Part shown: positions 1-9,702 of the stretch, one piece after another
Numbering within the stretch: the stretch's first letter is position 1
Layout of the letters: each line of letters begins with the position of its first letter
NCBI GenBank assembly: GCA_022821545.1
Contig: JAJEDJ010000019.1
Coordinates: forward strand, 1 to 64,000
Reading direction: 5' to 3'
Source of the DNA: Caldilineaceae bacterium
GTDB lineage: Bacteria; Chloroflexota; Anaerolineae; Caldilineales; Caldilineaceae
Length of the DNA stretch: 64,000 nucleotides
Notes under the pieces: model-generated
Seen by the model: only the letters and a program-made list of their open reading frames with translations
Database searches by the model: none
Told to the model about the DNA's origin: nothing
Program-made: the position numbers and the translations under genes

Positions 1-2
1 GG

Positions 3-1088
3 TTTCACTTTCCGCGCGAGGTGACGCAGACCTTGACGAAGGTGATCACCGACGAGGGCGCGGAAGGTTACTATTTTGGCGGCCACGGGCACGGGGACGC
101 TGACGGCCTTACACCGGAAGACCGGGCGCAAGTGGAGGGGCGGCTTAAGGACATTGTCGTGGGGGAGGACCCGTACGACCGGGAGCGGTTCTGGCATTGG
201 ATGTGGGTGGCAAACGTGCCGGAGCATCTGCTGAGCGCGCTGGACTGTACCCTTTGGGACTTGCAGGCGCGCACAATGGGTGTGCCGCTCTATAAATTGC
301 TGGGCGGCTGCCGGGACAAGGTGAAGGCGTACGCCAGCACGTTTCCGAATATGGGCAGCGTCGCGGAGTATGCGGAGCATGCGGCGGCGTGTAAGGAGGA
401 GGGGTACACGCATTACAAGATTCACCCCTACTATTTCTGGAATCCGGTGACCCAGGAGGCCGTGCCGGGACGGCCTTCGCATATCGAGAAGGACATCGAA
501 GTGTGCCGGGCGGTGCGAGAGGCGGTCGGGTACGACATGGTGCTGAGCTACGACCCCTGGGGCACCTATCGGACCTATGAGGAAGCCTACAAAGTGGGGC
601 GCGTGCTCGAAGAGCTGGACTTCTACTGGTACGAGCACCCGATGAACGAGTACCGGGTGCAGCCCTATATCAAGCTGTGCCGGGAGCTGGACATTCCGAT
701 CCTGTCACCGGAAATTGCGGCGGGGAGTCTGTATACGCGCGCCGACTGGATCCTGCGGGGCGCGTCGGACATGACGAGGATCGATGTTCTGCGGGGCGGC
801 ATCACTGGTGTGCGCAAGATGGTTGCTGTGGCCGAGGGGTTTGGCGTGAAGTGCGAGATTCACATGAGCGGTTTCGCCAATCTGCAGATCCTGGGTTCCA
901 CGAGTGAGGATACGTGCGAGTATTACGAACGCGGTCTGCTGGCGCCGGGCATCGACTGCAATACCGCCCCGCCTTATCTCGAGGATATCGGCGACAGGAT
1001 GGACAGTGAAGGTTTTGTCCATCTGCCGCAGGAACCGGGGATGGGCTACAAGATTAACTGGGACTACATCGAAGACAACCTGGTGTAA
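3..1088 (+). CDS. Enolase-superfamily (mandelate racemase-type) sugar acid dehydratase, 5' partial
   Basis: The reading frame is open to the window edge, so the start lies outside; a GTG at 21 is in frame but sits inside the N-terminal capping domain. Counting from that GTG, the barrel domain shows a K133-x-H135 pair, metal ligands D178, E205 and E231, and a D255/H281 pair typical of the general-base His-Asp dyad of the mandelate racemase subgroup. Known members dehydrate or racemise sugar acids using Mg2+. The exact substrate cannot be read from the sequence; galactonate, gluconate or a similar aldonate is a guess. It ends 15 bp before a convergent dehydrogenase gene with no clear terminator between them. 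Confidence 0.85.
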   Translation, partial: FHFPREVTQTLTKVITDEGAEGYYFGGHGHGDADGLTPEDRAQVEGRLKDIVVGEDPYDRERFWHWMWVANVPEHLLSALDCTLWDLQARTMGVPLYKLLGGCRDKVKAYASTFPNMGSVAEYAEHAAACKEEGYTHYKIHPYYFWNPVTQEAVPGRPSHIEKDIEVCRAVREAVGYDMVLSYDPWGTYRTYEEAYKVGRVLEELDFYWYEHPMNEYRVQPYIKLCRELDIPILSPEIAAGSLYTRADWILRGASDMTRIDVLRGGITGVRKMVAVAEGFGVKCEIHMSGFANLQILGSTSEDTCEYYERGLLAPGIDCNTAPPYLEDIGDRMDSEGFVHLPQEPGMGYKINWDYIEDNLV

Positions 1089-1103
1089 CAGTAGACGGCC
1101 CAA

Positions 1104-2129
1104 TCAGAAAGCTACGCCCAGTTTTACATTCTCCTCCGGCGCGTTTGCAATCTTGGGATAGGCTTCGAGCAGGTCGTCGAAGGGAACGACTGGCTGGACA
1201 ACGGGTTCCGATTTCAGGCTGCCGTCGCACAGGAGCCGCCACACGACTGAGAAGAGACGGGTCTCGTCCCAGTTGGGGTATTCGGGATTGGGTTCGCTGC
1301 AGGCGCGGGAGAAGACGATGGTTGGGCGGTTGAAGTGGGCTTCGGCGCCGAGGTCGAGGCCTGCCGGGTAGCTGCCGGGCCAGGCGCCTGCGACGACGGT
1401 GCCGAGGTAGGCCACGCCGCGCAGGGCGGCCTGCAGCGCGCTGTAGTGGCCGCTGTAGTCTACGCAGACGTCCGCGCCTCGTCTGTCCGTGGCGAGCTTG
1501 ATTTCAAGGCCGGCGTCGCAGGTCGTTGGATCCATGACGGTGTCGGCCCCGCATTCGAGCGCGACGTCGCGGCGGAGGGGGATCGGATCGACGGCGATGA
1601 CAGGGTAGGCGCCGGCAAGTTTGGCGAGCTGGACGACGAAGAGACCGATGGCGCCCATGCCGAATACTGCAACGGCGTCTCCGAGACGGATGTGGCCGTC
1701 GCGGACGGCGCCGAGGGCGAAGTCGGCCGGGTCCAGGCAGACTGCTGCCTGCCAGGGTACGCCATTGGGCAGTTTGCGGGCGCGGTCAGCGGGCCATATA
1801 TGTTCCTGCCGGAAGTAGCCGTGCGCGAAGACGGTCTCGCCGAGACTGATGTCCCGGACGTCGGATCCGACTTCATTGACCTCGCCCACACACATGTTGC
1901 CAAGTCCGTTGGGGTACTTTACCATCTGGCTTTCCTGCGTGAAGATGTGCAGTTCGCCGTCGTAGTTGCCGCGATGGCCGGCGTAGCCCTGGAACATGGC
2001 CATTTCCGAGCCGTGCTTGGCCGCGCCGAAGCGGCTGCGTACTCTGATCTCTTCGGGTGCCAGGGGCCTGCTTTCGTACTCGTTGAAGGCGACTTCCTCG
2101 CGTGCGGGTGCGATGAGTTCTGTGGGCAT
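1104..2129 (-). CDS. MDR-family (zinc-type alcohol dehydrogenase-like) oxidoreductase
   Basis: A 341-residue medium-chain dehydrogenase/reductase. The Rossmann motif GMGAIG lies in the middle of the protein and is followed by VIAVD, which fits NAD(H) binding. The usual catalytic-zinc pattern (C...GHE) is not intact: the N-terminal segment reads AAKHGSE and GNMCVGEV where C-x-D/S and GHEGVGEV would be expected, so zinc dependence is doubtful. The ATG at 2129 was chosen because GGAGAAAG lies about 7 nt upstream; the in-frame ATG at 2153 would add 8 residues and has no such site. It is convergent with the sugar acid dehydratase and may act on a polyol or sugar in the same catabolic context (inference). 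Confidence 0.8.
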   Translation of the reverse strand: MPTELIAPAREEVAFNEYESRPLAPEEIRVRSRFGAAKHGSEMAMFQGYAGHRGNYDGELHIFTQESQMVKYPNGLGNMCVGEVNEVGSDVRDISLGETVFAHGYFRQEHIWPADRARKLPNGVPWQAAVCLDPADFALGAVRDGHIRLGDAVAVFGMGAIGLFVVQLAKLAGAYPVIAVDPIPLRRDVALECGADTVMDPTTCDAGLEIKLATDRRGADVCVDYSGHYSALQAALRGVAYLGTVVAGAWPGSYPAGLDLGAEAHFNRPTIVFSRACSEPNPEYPNWDETRLFSVVWRLLCDGSLKSEPVVQPVVPFDDLLEAYPKIANAPEENVKLGVAF

Positions 2130-2294
2130 CTTCTTTCTCCGGGAAGAGTTCATTGAGACTCAAATTGGATGACAGAGTACCGATTCGTAGGAGAATTCTA
2201 GGTAATAGGGGAAGCAAACTGTACTTGCAGTCTGCAAGCCTCTACAACGGTCGCTTAGCCTAAACCGATTGAGATGGCAGGGGATTTTCTGACA

Positions 2295-3440
2295 CTAAGA
2301 AAAATCAAGTTCTTCCACCAAGTCTTGGAAATGGCGCACTTTTCTGCGCACTTCCCTTGGATTCTGGTCACAGAGACGTTTTAGGTCAGATTCAATTGTT
2401 GTTGCTTCGTCACGCGACGACACCTTTGTAAACCACACAAGCTTAGGGTTTCTGCCCGCTGTCGAACTAGTGTCACCGTCACGATGTTCCATCAGCCGCT
2501 CACGCAGTTCACGAGTCTGTCCAGCGTAAAAAATGTTCCCGTCAAGCTTGAGAATATATACGAAGAATTCAGTTGCTTCGGCGTCTCCTGACTTCCACTT
2601 TCGGGAGTATTCTTTCTTGTATTTTCCGCTTGTCTTCCGCGGCTTTCTTCCGGCAGGGGCGGGGCTGCCTTCTGCTTGGGCCTCCTCACTCTTGGGGGCG
2701 CGTCTCAGCGGTTTGTCAGACTTTGGGCTTCCTTTTCCCTGATGGTCGTCAATCTCATTCTTGTCAATAACAAGCCTTTGCAGATTCGGGAGTTGCATTA
2801 CTTCTTCTGGAATCGAACCAGTCAGACGATTGTTCCTCAACCACAACTCTCTGAGATTGAACAGTTTTCCAAGAGACTTGGGGATTTCGCCAGTAAGCTG
2901 ATTGTTTCCAAGCCACAATTCTTGCAGGTTTGAGAGATTGCCGATTGAATCTGGTATGTTACCGGTCAAACAGTTATTTATCGCTGTGAATCTTTCCAGG
3001 TTCTTTAGTCCTCCGAGTTCCTCAGGTATCACGCCCGTCAGTTGGTTGTGTTTGAGCCACAAATCCTTCAGAAATGAGAGGTTGCCAATTGTAGGAGGGA
3101 TACTTCCATGCAGATAATTGTTATCGAGAACTAGACTCTCCAAGGCGGAAAGTTGCCCAAGCGAAGGAGAGATGATCCCGGTCAACCTTCTCTTTCTTAG
3201 ATTCAATTCAGTTACCCGTCCTCCGGTTACCTGAACTCCTTCCCATTTCTCAACGGGAGTGCGTGCATTCCAGTTCACTGAAGCGGCTCCTTCCAAGGCT
3301 TCCTTGGCCGCCAAAAGAGTTTCCAAGTCTTCCTCTAATGTAGTGTTCTGATTCTTGGAGATTGTTGCCGGGGAAGCCTTTCCTTTCAGTTGCCGCGAGT
3401 GTGGGCCAGATTTAGACTTATTCCTAATGAACCATTTCAA
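2295..3440 (-). CDS. Leucine-rich-repeat protein with C-terminal GIY-YIG nuclease-like domain
   Basis: A 381-residue protein with an unusual domain order. Residues about 38-75 look like an LRR N-terminal cap (VNWNARTPVEKWEGV). Residues 75-232 hold six to seven 24-residue plant-type repeats (LxxLxLxxNxLTGxIPxxLGN). Residues 233-288 are a basic, Lys/Pro/Ser-rich linker. Residues 291-355 match a UPF0213/URI-like GIY-YIG domain, with Y295 (VYI), Y305 (YAG), an RELRER arginine cluster near 310-315, EH at 318-319 and E350 in the catalytic positions. The start is TTG, supported by AGGAGG 7 nt upstream; no ATG is available before the repeats. There is no signal peptide. The gene and its flanks are visibly AT-richer than the neighbours, suggesting acquisition. 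The function is unknown; both domains are clear. Confidence 0.8.
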   Translation of the reverse strand: MKWFIRNKSKSGPHSRQLKGKASPATISKNQNTTLEEDLETLLAAKEALEGAASVNWNARTPVEKWEGVQVTGGRVTELNLRKRRLTGIISPSLGQLSALESLVLDNNYLHGSIPPTIGNLSFLKDLWLKHNQLTGVIPEELGGLKNLERFTAINNCLTGNIPDSIGNLSNLQELWLGNNQLTGEIPKSLGKLFNLRELWLRNNRLTGSIPEEVMQLPNLQRLVIDKNEIDDHQGKGSPKSDKPLRRAPKSEEAQAEGSPAPAGRKPRKTSGKYKKEYSRKWKSGDAEATEFFVYILKLDGNIFYAGQTRELRERLMEHRDGDTSSTAGRNPKLVWFTKVSSRDEATTIESDLKRLCDQNPREVRRKVRHFQDLVEELDFS

Positions 3441-3658
3441 TATTCGACCTCCTACGATGGCTTGCCAACTAGCCCCTAAGAAAAGAAGTCAAAGTCCTGA
3501 ATTTCGTATATCGTTACTGCAAGTGTCGGGAGTCTGATCAATGCTATAGCCGGCCATTCTACCTTCAAGCGCTAGTTTATGCAATTGCCCTCAGTTTTCC
3601 TCTGTGCTAATCTCATCCTGATGTTCCAAAGCCATTACACGAAGGAACTTAGTTTGGC

Positions 3659-4645
3659 ATGCCACTCTGGTTGACGCGAAACGACGTAGTGAATCTCCTG
3701 GACATGCCGGCGGCCATCGAGGCGGTTGCCGAGGCCTACCGCCTCATCTACCGCCGCGAGGCGGAGCTGCCTGTGCGCTCAAACATCCCGGTCGCGCCGC
3801 ATGACGGCAGCCTGATGACGATGCCGGCCTACCTGGGCGGCGAGTTGGATGCGCTCGGGGCGAAGTTGATCTCCTTTTACGGCACCAACCCTGCACGGCG
3901 CGGCCTGCCCGCCATCCAGGGGAATGTTGTCCTTTTCGACGGCAGGAATGGCGCCTTACTGGCGCTGATGGATGCCGGGCATCTGACGGCCATGCGTACG
4001 GGAGCGTCAGGGGGTGTGGCGGCACGCTACCTGGCGAGAGAGGACGCGCGTACTCTGACGATCTTCGGGAGCGGCGTGCAAGCCCCGTATCAGGTAGAGG
4101 CGGCCCTGTGTGAGCGGCCGCTGGAACGGGTCTTCGTGATTTCGCGTACGCCGGCCAATGCTGAGACCCTGGCGGTCGAGCTGACCGAAAAGCTCGGTGT
4201 CTCCGCACAGGCGACCGCCGATGTCGAAATGGCTGTACAAGCCGCCGACATCCTTGTCACGGCAACGAGCGCGCATGAACCCTTGTTTGATGGCGCACAA
4301 CTGCGGCCCGGAGTCCACATTTCGGGGATCGGCTCGCACCTGCCCTATGCCAGCGAAGTGGATGCCGTCACCCTGGGACGGTCCAAAGTCGTTGTTGATC
4401 AGATGAGCGCATGTCTGGCGGAAGCGGGTGACCTGATCCGGCCGATCGAAGAGGGCAGTTATGACGCCGGTCGGATACATGCAGAGATCGGCGCGCTTGT
4501 CGCAGGCGACCTGCCCGGGCGCGAAGACGACGAAGAGATCACGTTTTTCAAGTCAGTTGGACTGGCGGCGCAAGACGTGGCAGTGGCCCGAGTCGTTTAC
4601 GACAAAGCGCTGGCGCAGGGGGCTGGCATTGCCTTGGACGCATGA
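3659..4645 (+). CDS. Ornithine cyclodeaminase / mu-crystallin family protein
   Basis: A 328-residue protein of usual family length. It has the family TAMRTGA segment, an NAD-binding [12 protein letters not shown] loop near residue 140, and a C-terminal [13 protein letters not shown] signature. Known members include ornithine cyclodeaminase, alanine dehydrogenase, ketimine reductase and tauropine-type enzymes, so the substrate cannot be assigned from sequence alone. The ATG at 3659 has AAGGAA 11 nt upstream. The stop overlaps the start of the downstream GNAT gene by 4 bp (ATGA), so the two are probably translationally coupled. Confidence 0.88.
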   Translation: MPLWLTRNDVVNLLDMPAAIEAVAEAYRLIYRREAELPVRSNIPVAPHDGSLMTMPAYLGGELDALGAKLISFYGTNPARRGLPAIQGNVVLFDGRNGALLALMDAGHLTAMRTGASGGVAARYLAREDARTLTIFGSGVQAPYQVEAALCERPLERVFVISRTPANAETLAVELTEKLGVSAQATADVEMAVQAADILVTATSAHEPLFDGAQLRPGVHISGIGSHLPYASEVDAVTLGRSKVVVDQMSACLAEAGDLIRPIEEGSYDAGRIHAEIGALVAGDLPGREDDEEITFFKSVGLAAQDVAVARVVYDKALAQGAGIALDA

Positions 4646-5697
4646 CGGCTGCGATGGTTAAAATGGCGGCGGGGGCTGGAGTTGAGCTGGTCGAGTTTGA
4701 TGTGGATGATCCCCGGCACGTGCGGTGGGCGGTGGAGCTCTGGAACGAGGCCGCCGGCAACGAACTCCCCATTACCGAGAGATTCCTGAGATACAACTGT
4801 ACAGAGGACGTGGGCGTTGCCCGCGGAGGGCGTCTTGCTCTCGCAGAGGGCCTTCCCGTGGGATTCGTGTTGTGCAGCGCCTATCCCGGTGCGCCGCCTG
4901 CCATGCGTACGGATGTCGCGGGCTGGATCGAAGCCATGGCGGTTGCGCCTGCGTTTCAGAGACGGGGAGTCGGCAGATCGCTGCTGCACTGGGCCGAAGG
5001 GTGGCTGGCTGCACAAAGTTTACCTGGTGCAGACCCGGCAGCCCCCAGTCATCCGGCAGATTCGGGGTTTATAGGTCGGATTCGTGTAGGCGGCGGCCTG
5101 CGTCCCTTTGTGCCTGGCCCTCTGGCCGGCTCGGAGGCGGAGGCGTTTTTCCAGGCGTGCGGCTATGAACACGACGAGGAACCCCTGTCCTGGGACGTGG
5201 CGCGGTCCCTCAGCGACTATCAGCCGCCTGTGCTGAGTGATGTGCCTGCGGCGGCGAGGCCGGGTCAGCCGGGACAGGAGGCGGATCTGGTCGGTTTCCT
5301 GGCCAGGGAGTTTCCCGGACGGTGGCACTGGCAGGCGCAGAGGTTTCTGGAGGAAGGCGGACGGATTTCAGACTATATGCTGCTGTGGACGGATGAGGGC
5401 CTGAATGGATCTTGCCGCCTTACCTTTGAGGACTCGGTAAGCCCAATCGACCGTTTCTTTCCCTACGGGCTGGCGCGCCCCTGGGCACAGCTGGGGTCGA
5501 TCGGGGTCAGCGAGACCCTGCGCGGGCAGGGTCTGGGGCTTTATCTGCTGGACGCGGGGCTGAGGCGGCTGCACAACAGCGGAATTAACGGATGCGTGAT
5601 CGACTGGACCACAATCCTGGATTTCTATGCCAAGTGCGGTTTTCTGCCGTATCGCAGTTGGGCGCAGTTGGGGCGGAGTCTGGAAAGCGGGAATTAA
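4642..5697 (+). CDS. Tandem GNAT-fold N-acetyltransferase
   Basis: A 351-residue protein with two GNAT-like halves. The first has the acetyl-CoA loop RRGVGRSLL near residue 112. The second has RGQGLGLYLLDAGL near residue 290, followed by a C-terminal FYAKCGFLPYRSW typical of the last GNAT strands. The acceptor substrate is unknown. It overlaps the upstream cyclodeaminase-family gene by 4 bp, and anmK begins 57 bp downstream on the same strand, so the three may form one transcription unit. Confidence 0.8.
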   Translation: MTAAMVKMAAGAGVELVEFDVDDPRHVRWAVELWNEAAGNELPITERFLRYNCTEDVGVARGGRLALAEGLPVGFVLCSAYPGAPPAMRTDVAGWIEAMAVAPAFQRRGVGRSLLHWAEGWLAAQSLPGADPAAPSHPADSGFIGRIRVGGGLRPFVPGPLAGSEAEAFFQACGYEHDEEPLSWDVARSLSDYQPPVLSDVPAAARPGQPGQEADLVGFLAREFPGRWHWQAQRFLEEGGRISDYMLLWTDEGLNGSCRLTFEDSVSPIDRFFPYGLARPWAQLGSIGVSETLRGQGLGLYLLDAGLRRLHNSGINGCVIDWTTILDFYAKCGFLPYRSWAQLGRSLESGN

Positions 5698-5754
5698 AGT
5701 GACCTGCGCGACTGTCAAGTTCCTGTATCTGACAGCAGTTGGAAAGCGGCCGAG

Positions 5755-6954
5755 ATGAGAGTTGTTGGTCTGATGAGTGGGACCTCTGCCGACGGCATAG
5801 ACGCCGTACTGGCCGAGATTACGGGAACCGCCGGCGGTCCCCGTATGCGGCAGCTTGCATTTGAAAGCGTTCAGTGGCCTGTGCCGGAGCGGGAACTGAT
5901 CACAAAACTGATCGACGGTCGCGGCGGAACGCGCGCAGTGAGCCGGGCCGGATTTCTCTTGGGGGAACGGTTCGCCGAGGCAGCTTTACGCGTAGTCAAC
6001 GTTAGTGGCCTGGGCAATGGAGAGGTCGATCTGATCGGTTCGCACGGGCAGACCGTGTGGCATGAAGTTGAGGAGGGCGGTGCGGTCCAATCGACGTTCC
6101 AGATTGGAGAGGCGGCGGTCATCGCGGAGAGGACCGGACTCACAACCGTTGCCGATTTTCGCGTAGCCGATGTGGCTGCTGGGGGACAGGGCGCCCCGCT
6201 CATACCGGTCTTTGACAGGCTCTTTCTGCGGCCCCCGGCAGGTCTGGGAGGATGTCGGGCGGTTCAGAATATCGGCGGCATCGGCAACGTCACACTTTTG
6301 CCGCCTGCGGGATCGGATGCTTCGATTCAGGCCTTTGACACTGGGCCGGGCAATGTGCTGATCGACTGGGCGGCGGCCCGTGCGACGGACGGCGCCCTGC
6401 AGTTCGACAAGGACGGCCGGCTGGCGGCCCGCGGGCGCGTCCACGACAATCTGGTCGAGCACTGGCTGGGACACCCCTACTATCAGCAGCCTCCTCCCAA
6501 GTCGACTGGGCGGGAGCTGTTCAGCAGTGCGCTGGCCGGTAGCTACTGCCGGCAGGCGGCGGAAGCTGGGCTGTCCATGGCCGATTTTGCCGCCGCGGTT
6601 ACCGAGTTGACTGCAGCGTCCATTGCCGAGAGCTACCGCCGTTTCGCGCCGCTCCCTGTGAAGGAGGTGGTTGTCAGCGGAGGAGGCGCTCGCAACCCGT
6701 TTCTGATGGAGCGGATCGAGGCGCAGCTGGCGCGGCGGTGCGGACCTGAAATCTCGCTGGTCCGCTACGGGGAATTGGCGGGCATACCCGGTGGCGAGGA
6801 CTCGAAAGAGGCGCTTGGTTTTGCACTACTGGCCTGGCTGGCGGTGCAGGGTGAGGGAGGCAACGTGCCGGAGAGTACGGGTGCAAGTGGACTGCGTGTG
6901 TTGGGCAAGATTACGCCGGGCCGGAACTTCCGAAGGCTGATGGCAACTCTCTAG
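5755..6954 (+). CDS. anmK: Anhydro-N-acetylmuramic acid kinase
   Basis: A 399-residue protein in the usual length range. The N-terminus reads VGLMSGTSADGIDAV, the ATP-binding signature of AnmK. Further family blocks are IGSHGQTVWH, ADFRVADVAAGGQGAPL and FDTGPGNVLID. The enzyme phosphorylates and opens 1,6-anhydro-MurNAc to MurNAc-6-phosphate during recycling of peptidoglycan fragments in the cytoplasm. No murQ homologue is adjacent here. The gene converges with priA across a 33 bp gap without an obvious terminator hairpin. Confidence 0.93.
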   Translation: MRVVGLMSGTSADGIDAVLAEITGTAGGPRMRQLAFESVQWPVPERELITKLIDGRGGTRAVSRAGFLLGERFAEAALRVVNVSGLGNGEVDLIGSHGQTVWHEVEEGGAVQSTFQIGEAAVIAERTGLTTVADFRVADVAAGGQGAPLIPVFDRLFLRPPAGLGGCRAVQNIGGIGNVTLLPPAGSDASIQAFDTGPGNVLIDWAAARATDGALQFDKDGRLAARGRVHDNLVEHWLGHPYYQQPPPKSTGRELFSSALAGSYCRQAAEAGLSMADFAAAVTELTAASIAESYRRFAPLPVKEVVVSGGGARNPFLMERIEAQLARRCGPEISLVRYGELAGIPGGEDSKEALGFALLAWLAVQGEGGNVPESTGASGLRVLGKITPGRNFRRLMATL

Positions 6955-6987
6955 CGTCTCTCACATTTCCGCGAAGAAAATCCCCAA

Positions 6988-9702
6988 TTACATCATTGAG
7001 ACCGGGTCGATGTCGATACGCCACCCGAAGGGGATGTCGATGCCGTGCAAAAAGGCGGATGGGTCGGTCGCGCGTACAATGATCTGCCAGCGGAAGTAGC
7101 TGCGAAAGCGAGCGTAAGGCGCGGGGGCAGGGCCCAGCAGATCGACGCCATCGCCCCAGATGCCGATCTCCTCTGCACGCAACCGAAGGTTCTTCATCAT
7201 CCGGTCGGTTTGCTCCACGGCCGTTTCCAGCTTCTTATGCCAGAAGATCAGCCGCGCAATCCTGCTGACGGGTGGGTATTCCTGTTCGCGCCGGAACTCC
7301 ATTTCCCTTTCGTAAAAGGCATGGAAGTCGTGTTCGGCGGCTGCCTGGAGCGCGTAATGTTGGGGCGTGTAGCTCTGAAAAATGACGCGCCCGCCTCTGC
7401 GGCTGCGGCCGGCGCGGCCGGCAACCTGGGTCAGGAGCTGAAAAGTGCGTTCCGGGCCGCGGAAGTCCGGCAGGTAGAGGCCGACGTCGGCGGCGACCAC
7501 ACCGACCAGCGTGACCAGGGGCAGGTCCAGTCCCTTGGCGATCATCTGTGTGCCGATGAGGACATCGGCCTCGTGGCGCGCGAAATGATCGAGAATCTGT
7601 TCGTGACTGCCTTTGCGGCCGGTTGTGTCGCGGTCCCAGCGCAGGAGGCGGGCGCGCGGCGCGATCTGGCCCACCAGCTCTTCGATGCGCTGCGTGCCAG
7701 CGCCGAAGAAGCGGATGCGGTGACTGTGGCAGCCCGGGCACCGGTCCGGGCTCGGTTCGCGGCCATTGCAGCGGTGGCATATTAGCTGGGCGGCGCGTTC
7801 GTGGAACGTAAGGGGCGTCTCGCAGCGCGGGCATTCGGCGACGAAGCCGCAGTCACGGCACATCACGAAGGAGTGGCTGCCGCGGCGGTTGAGAAAGAGA
7901 ATGGCCTGTTCGCCGGCGTCGAGAACGGCGTGGAGTTCCGACTGGAGACTGCGGCTGAAAATGCTGCGATTGCCGGCGCGGAGTTCCTGGCGCATGTCGA
8001 CGACTTCGACGGGAGGAAGACCTGCATAGGCGGGCGCTTCAGGCCGTTCAACCTTTTCGCCCGCGCCGTTTCCAGCCGCTTCACCGTGCCCAAGTACCCT
8101 GTCGGGCATTTCAAGGAGCCTCAATCTGCCCTGCTGGGCGGCATGGTAACTGTCCAGCGACGGTGTGGCGGTTCCGAAGATCAGGGCGCTTCCCGTTGCC
8201 GCCGCCAGCTGGGTAGCGACGGTGCGGGCGTCGTAGAAGACGGTGAAGCTGCCCCATTCGTCCGTGTCCTGCTTGTATGTTGACTCGTGCTCTTCATCGA
8301 CGATGATCAGGCCCAGTCGGGGCAGCGGAGAGAAGAGCGCGCTGCGTGCTCCGACGATGACGTCGATCCTGCCTTCGCGCGCCCTGCGCCAGACGTCATA
8401 GCGCTGGCTGGCGTTTAGCCCGGAGTGAACAACCGAGACCCGATCGGGAAAGCGGCCGGCGAAACGGGAGACGGTCTGCGGGGTGAGAGCGATTTCCGGA
8501 ACGAGGATGATGGCCTGGCGATTGCGTGCCAGTGTTGCCGCCATGGCCCGCAGGTAGATCTCGGTCTTGCCGCTGCCGGTTGCTCCATGGAGGAGAAAAC
8601 TCTCGCCCCGAACTGCGGCGTTTGCATGAGTGCCGCTTTCCGATGTGGTGCGACTCGATTCAGTAGCGGCTCTTGGAAAGCAGCTTGTACTGATCTCGTC
8701 CCAAGCGTATTGCTGCTGGTCTGTCAGTTTGGGAGGGTGGGTCCTCGGGTAAATGCGTCCGCCGAGCGGGTCTCGGTAGCGCACTTTCTGTTCGAGCCGG
8801 ATCAGCCCGGCGTCCTGCAGTCTCCGCAGGACGGCCAGGTTGGCGTCGACTTCCGCATAGAGATCGGTTTTCCACATCGGCGTCTCGGATTGTCCGAGCG
8901 CCCGCAGTATGGCCTCATATTTGGACGCGCCTTTCAGTTGTAGAATGGCCTCTTCGACGGCTCCGAGCGGCTGGGCCAGCACTGCCTCTTCGTTCAGTAG
9001 CCGGAGCAGCCCTTTCTCCTCCAAGGCTGAAATGGGCGCATTAGAAGACAGGTTGCAGGCGTTCTTCAATTCATCGAGTGACCTGGCGCCGGTGGGCCTG
9101 GATAGGAATTCAGCCAGGACCTTCGCTTGCTTGCTGCCGTGTTCGAGTCCAAGTAGCCGTTCACGGATGGTTGCGGGGTCGATGAGAAGCTCTACCTGTT
9201 CCTCCCGCTTGACGCGGACTTTAGGTGACTCTCCGCTCTTGCTGAGGAGCCCGGGCGTCAGGAAGAGCTTTACCGCTTCGGAAATGGGAGCGACGTAATA
9301 GTCGGCGATCCAGAAGGCAATCTTCAGCTGGGCCGGCGTCAGCACCGGCCGCGGCCGGGCCAGTCGATCGATGGCTTTTGTCTCGACGGGGGAAAACTCT
9401 GCCGGTCCGACGACGATTCCCTGCAGTTGCTGCGCGCCAAACGGGACCCACACCAGGTGGCCGGGCTCGACCTCGCCTCTGAGATCGGGAGGCAGATGAT
9501 AGTGGAAAGTCTGAAATCGAGCTGCGCCCCCGGTGCGCTGGTGAACCGATTCCGGCCTCAGTTGACCGGGTGAGAGATTCAGCGCCCCGCCTTCTACGAG
9601 TCCGCCGCCGTCATCGCCGGAAGGCGGCAGCTCCTCCTGCCTGAAAGAGCGGCGAATTGGGACAAATACGATTACCTCTACCAGTGACTTTCCATCTGGC
9701 AC
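6988..9702 (-). CDS. priA: Primosomal protein N' (replication restart helicase PriA)
   Basis: PriA reloads the replisome at stalled forks. The 904-residue product has an N-terminal 3'-DNA-end binding region (FHYHLPPDLRGEVEPGHLVWVPFG), the SF2 helicase Walker A loop GATGSGKTEIY, the Walker B box VDEEHESTYKQ, and eight cysteines in paired C-x2-C zinc clusters (CRDCGF, CPRC, CHRC, CPGC), followed by GAGTQRIEE. The GTG at 9702 is preferred: GGAGG lies 8 nt upstream and the protein then begins just before the VEVIVFVPI strand typical of PriA. A TTG at 9783 would add 27 residues without support. Confidence 0.93.
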   Translation of the reverse strand: MPDGKSLVEVIVFVPIRRSFRQEELPPSGDDGGGLVEGGALNLSPGQLRPESVHQRTGGAARFQTFHYHLPPDLRGEVEPGHLVWVPFGAQQLQGIVVGPAEFSPVETKAIDRLARPRPVLTPAQLKIAFWIADYYVAPISEAVKLFLTPGLLSKSGESPKVRVKREEQVELLIDPATIRERLLGLEHGSKQAKVLAEFLSRPTGARSLDELKNACNLSSNAPISALEEKGLLRLLNEEAVLAQPLGAVEEAILQLKGASKYEAILRALGQSETPMWKTDLYAEVDANLAVLRRLQDAGLIRLEQKVRYRDPLGGRIYPRTHPPKLTDQQQYAWDEISTSCFPRAATESSRTTSESGTHANAAVRGESFLLHGATGSGKTEIYLRAMAATLARNRQAIILVPEIALTPQTVSRFAGRFPDRVSVVHSGLNASQRYDVWRRAREGRIDVIVGARSALFSPLPRLGLIIVDEEHESTYKQDTDEWGSFTVFYDARTVATQLAAATGSALIFGTATPSLDSYHAAQQGRLRLLEMPDRVLGHGEAAGNGAGEKVERPEAPAYAGLPPVEVVDMRQELRAGNRSIFSRSLQSELHAVLDAGEQAILFLNRRGSHSFVMCRDCGFVAECPRCETPLTFHERAAQLICHRCNGREPSPDRCPGCHSHRIRFFGAGTQRIEELVGQIAPRARLLRWDRDTTGRKGSHEQILDHFARHEADVLIGTQMIAKGLDLPLVTLVGVVAADVGLYLPDFRGPERTFQLLTQVAGRAGRSRRGGRVIFQSYTPQHYALQAAAEHDFHAFYEREMEFRREQEYPPVSRIARLIFWHKKLETAVEQTDRMMKNLRLRAEEIGIWGDGVDLLGPAPAPYARFRSYFRWQIIVRATDPSAFLHGIDIPFGWRIDIDPVSMM

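Noticed and set aside
1335-2156. 273-codon plus-strand frame opposite the MDR dehydrogenase
   Set aside because: Low-complexity, Ala/Gly/Val/Asp-rich translation typical of antisense GC-rich DNA; no homology pattern.
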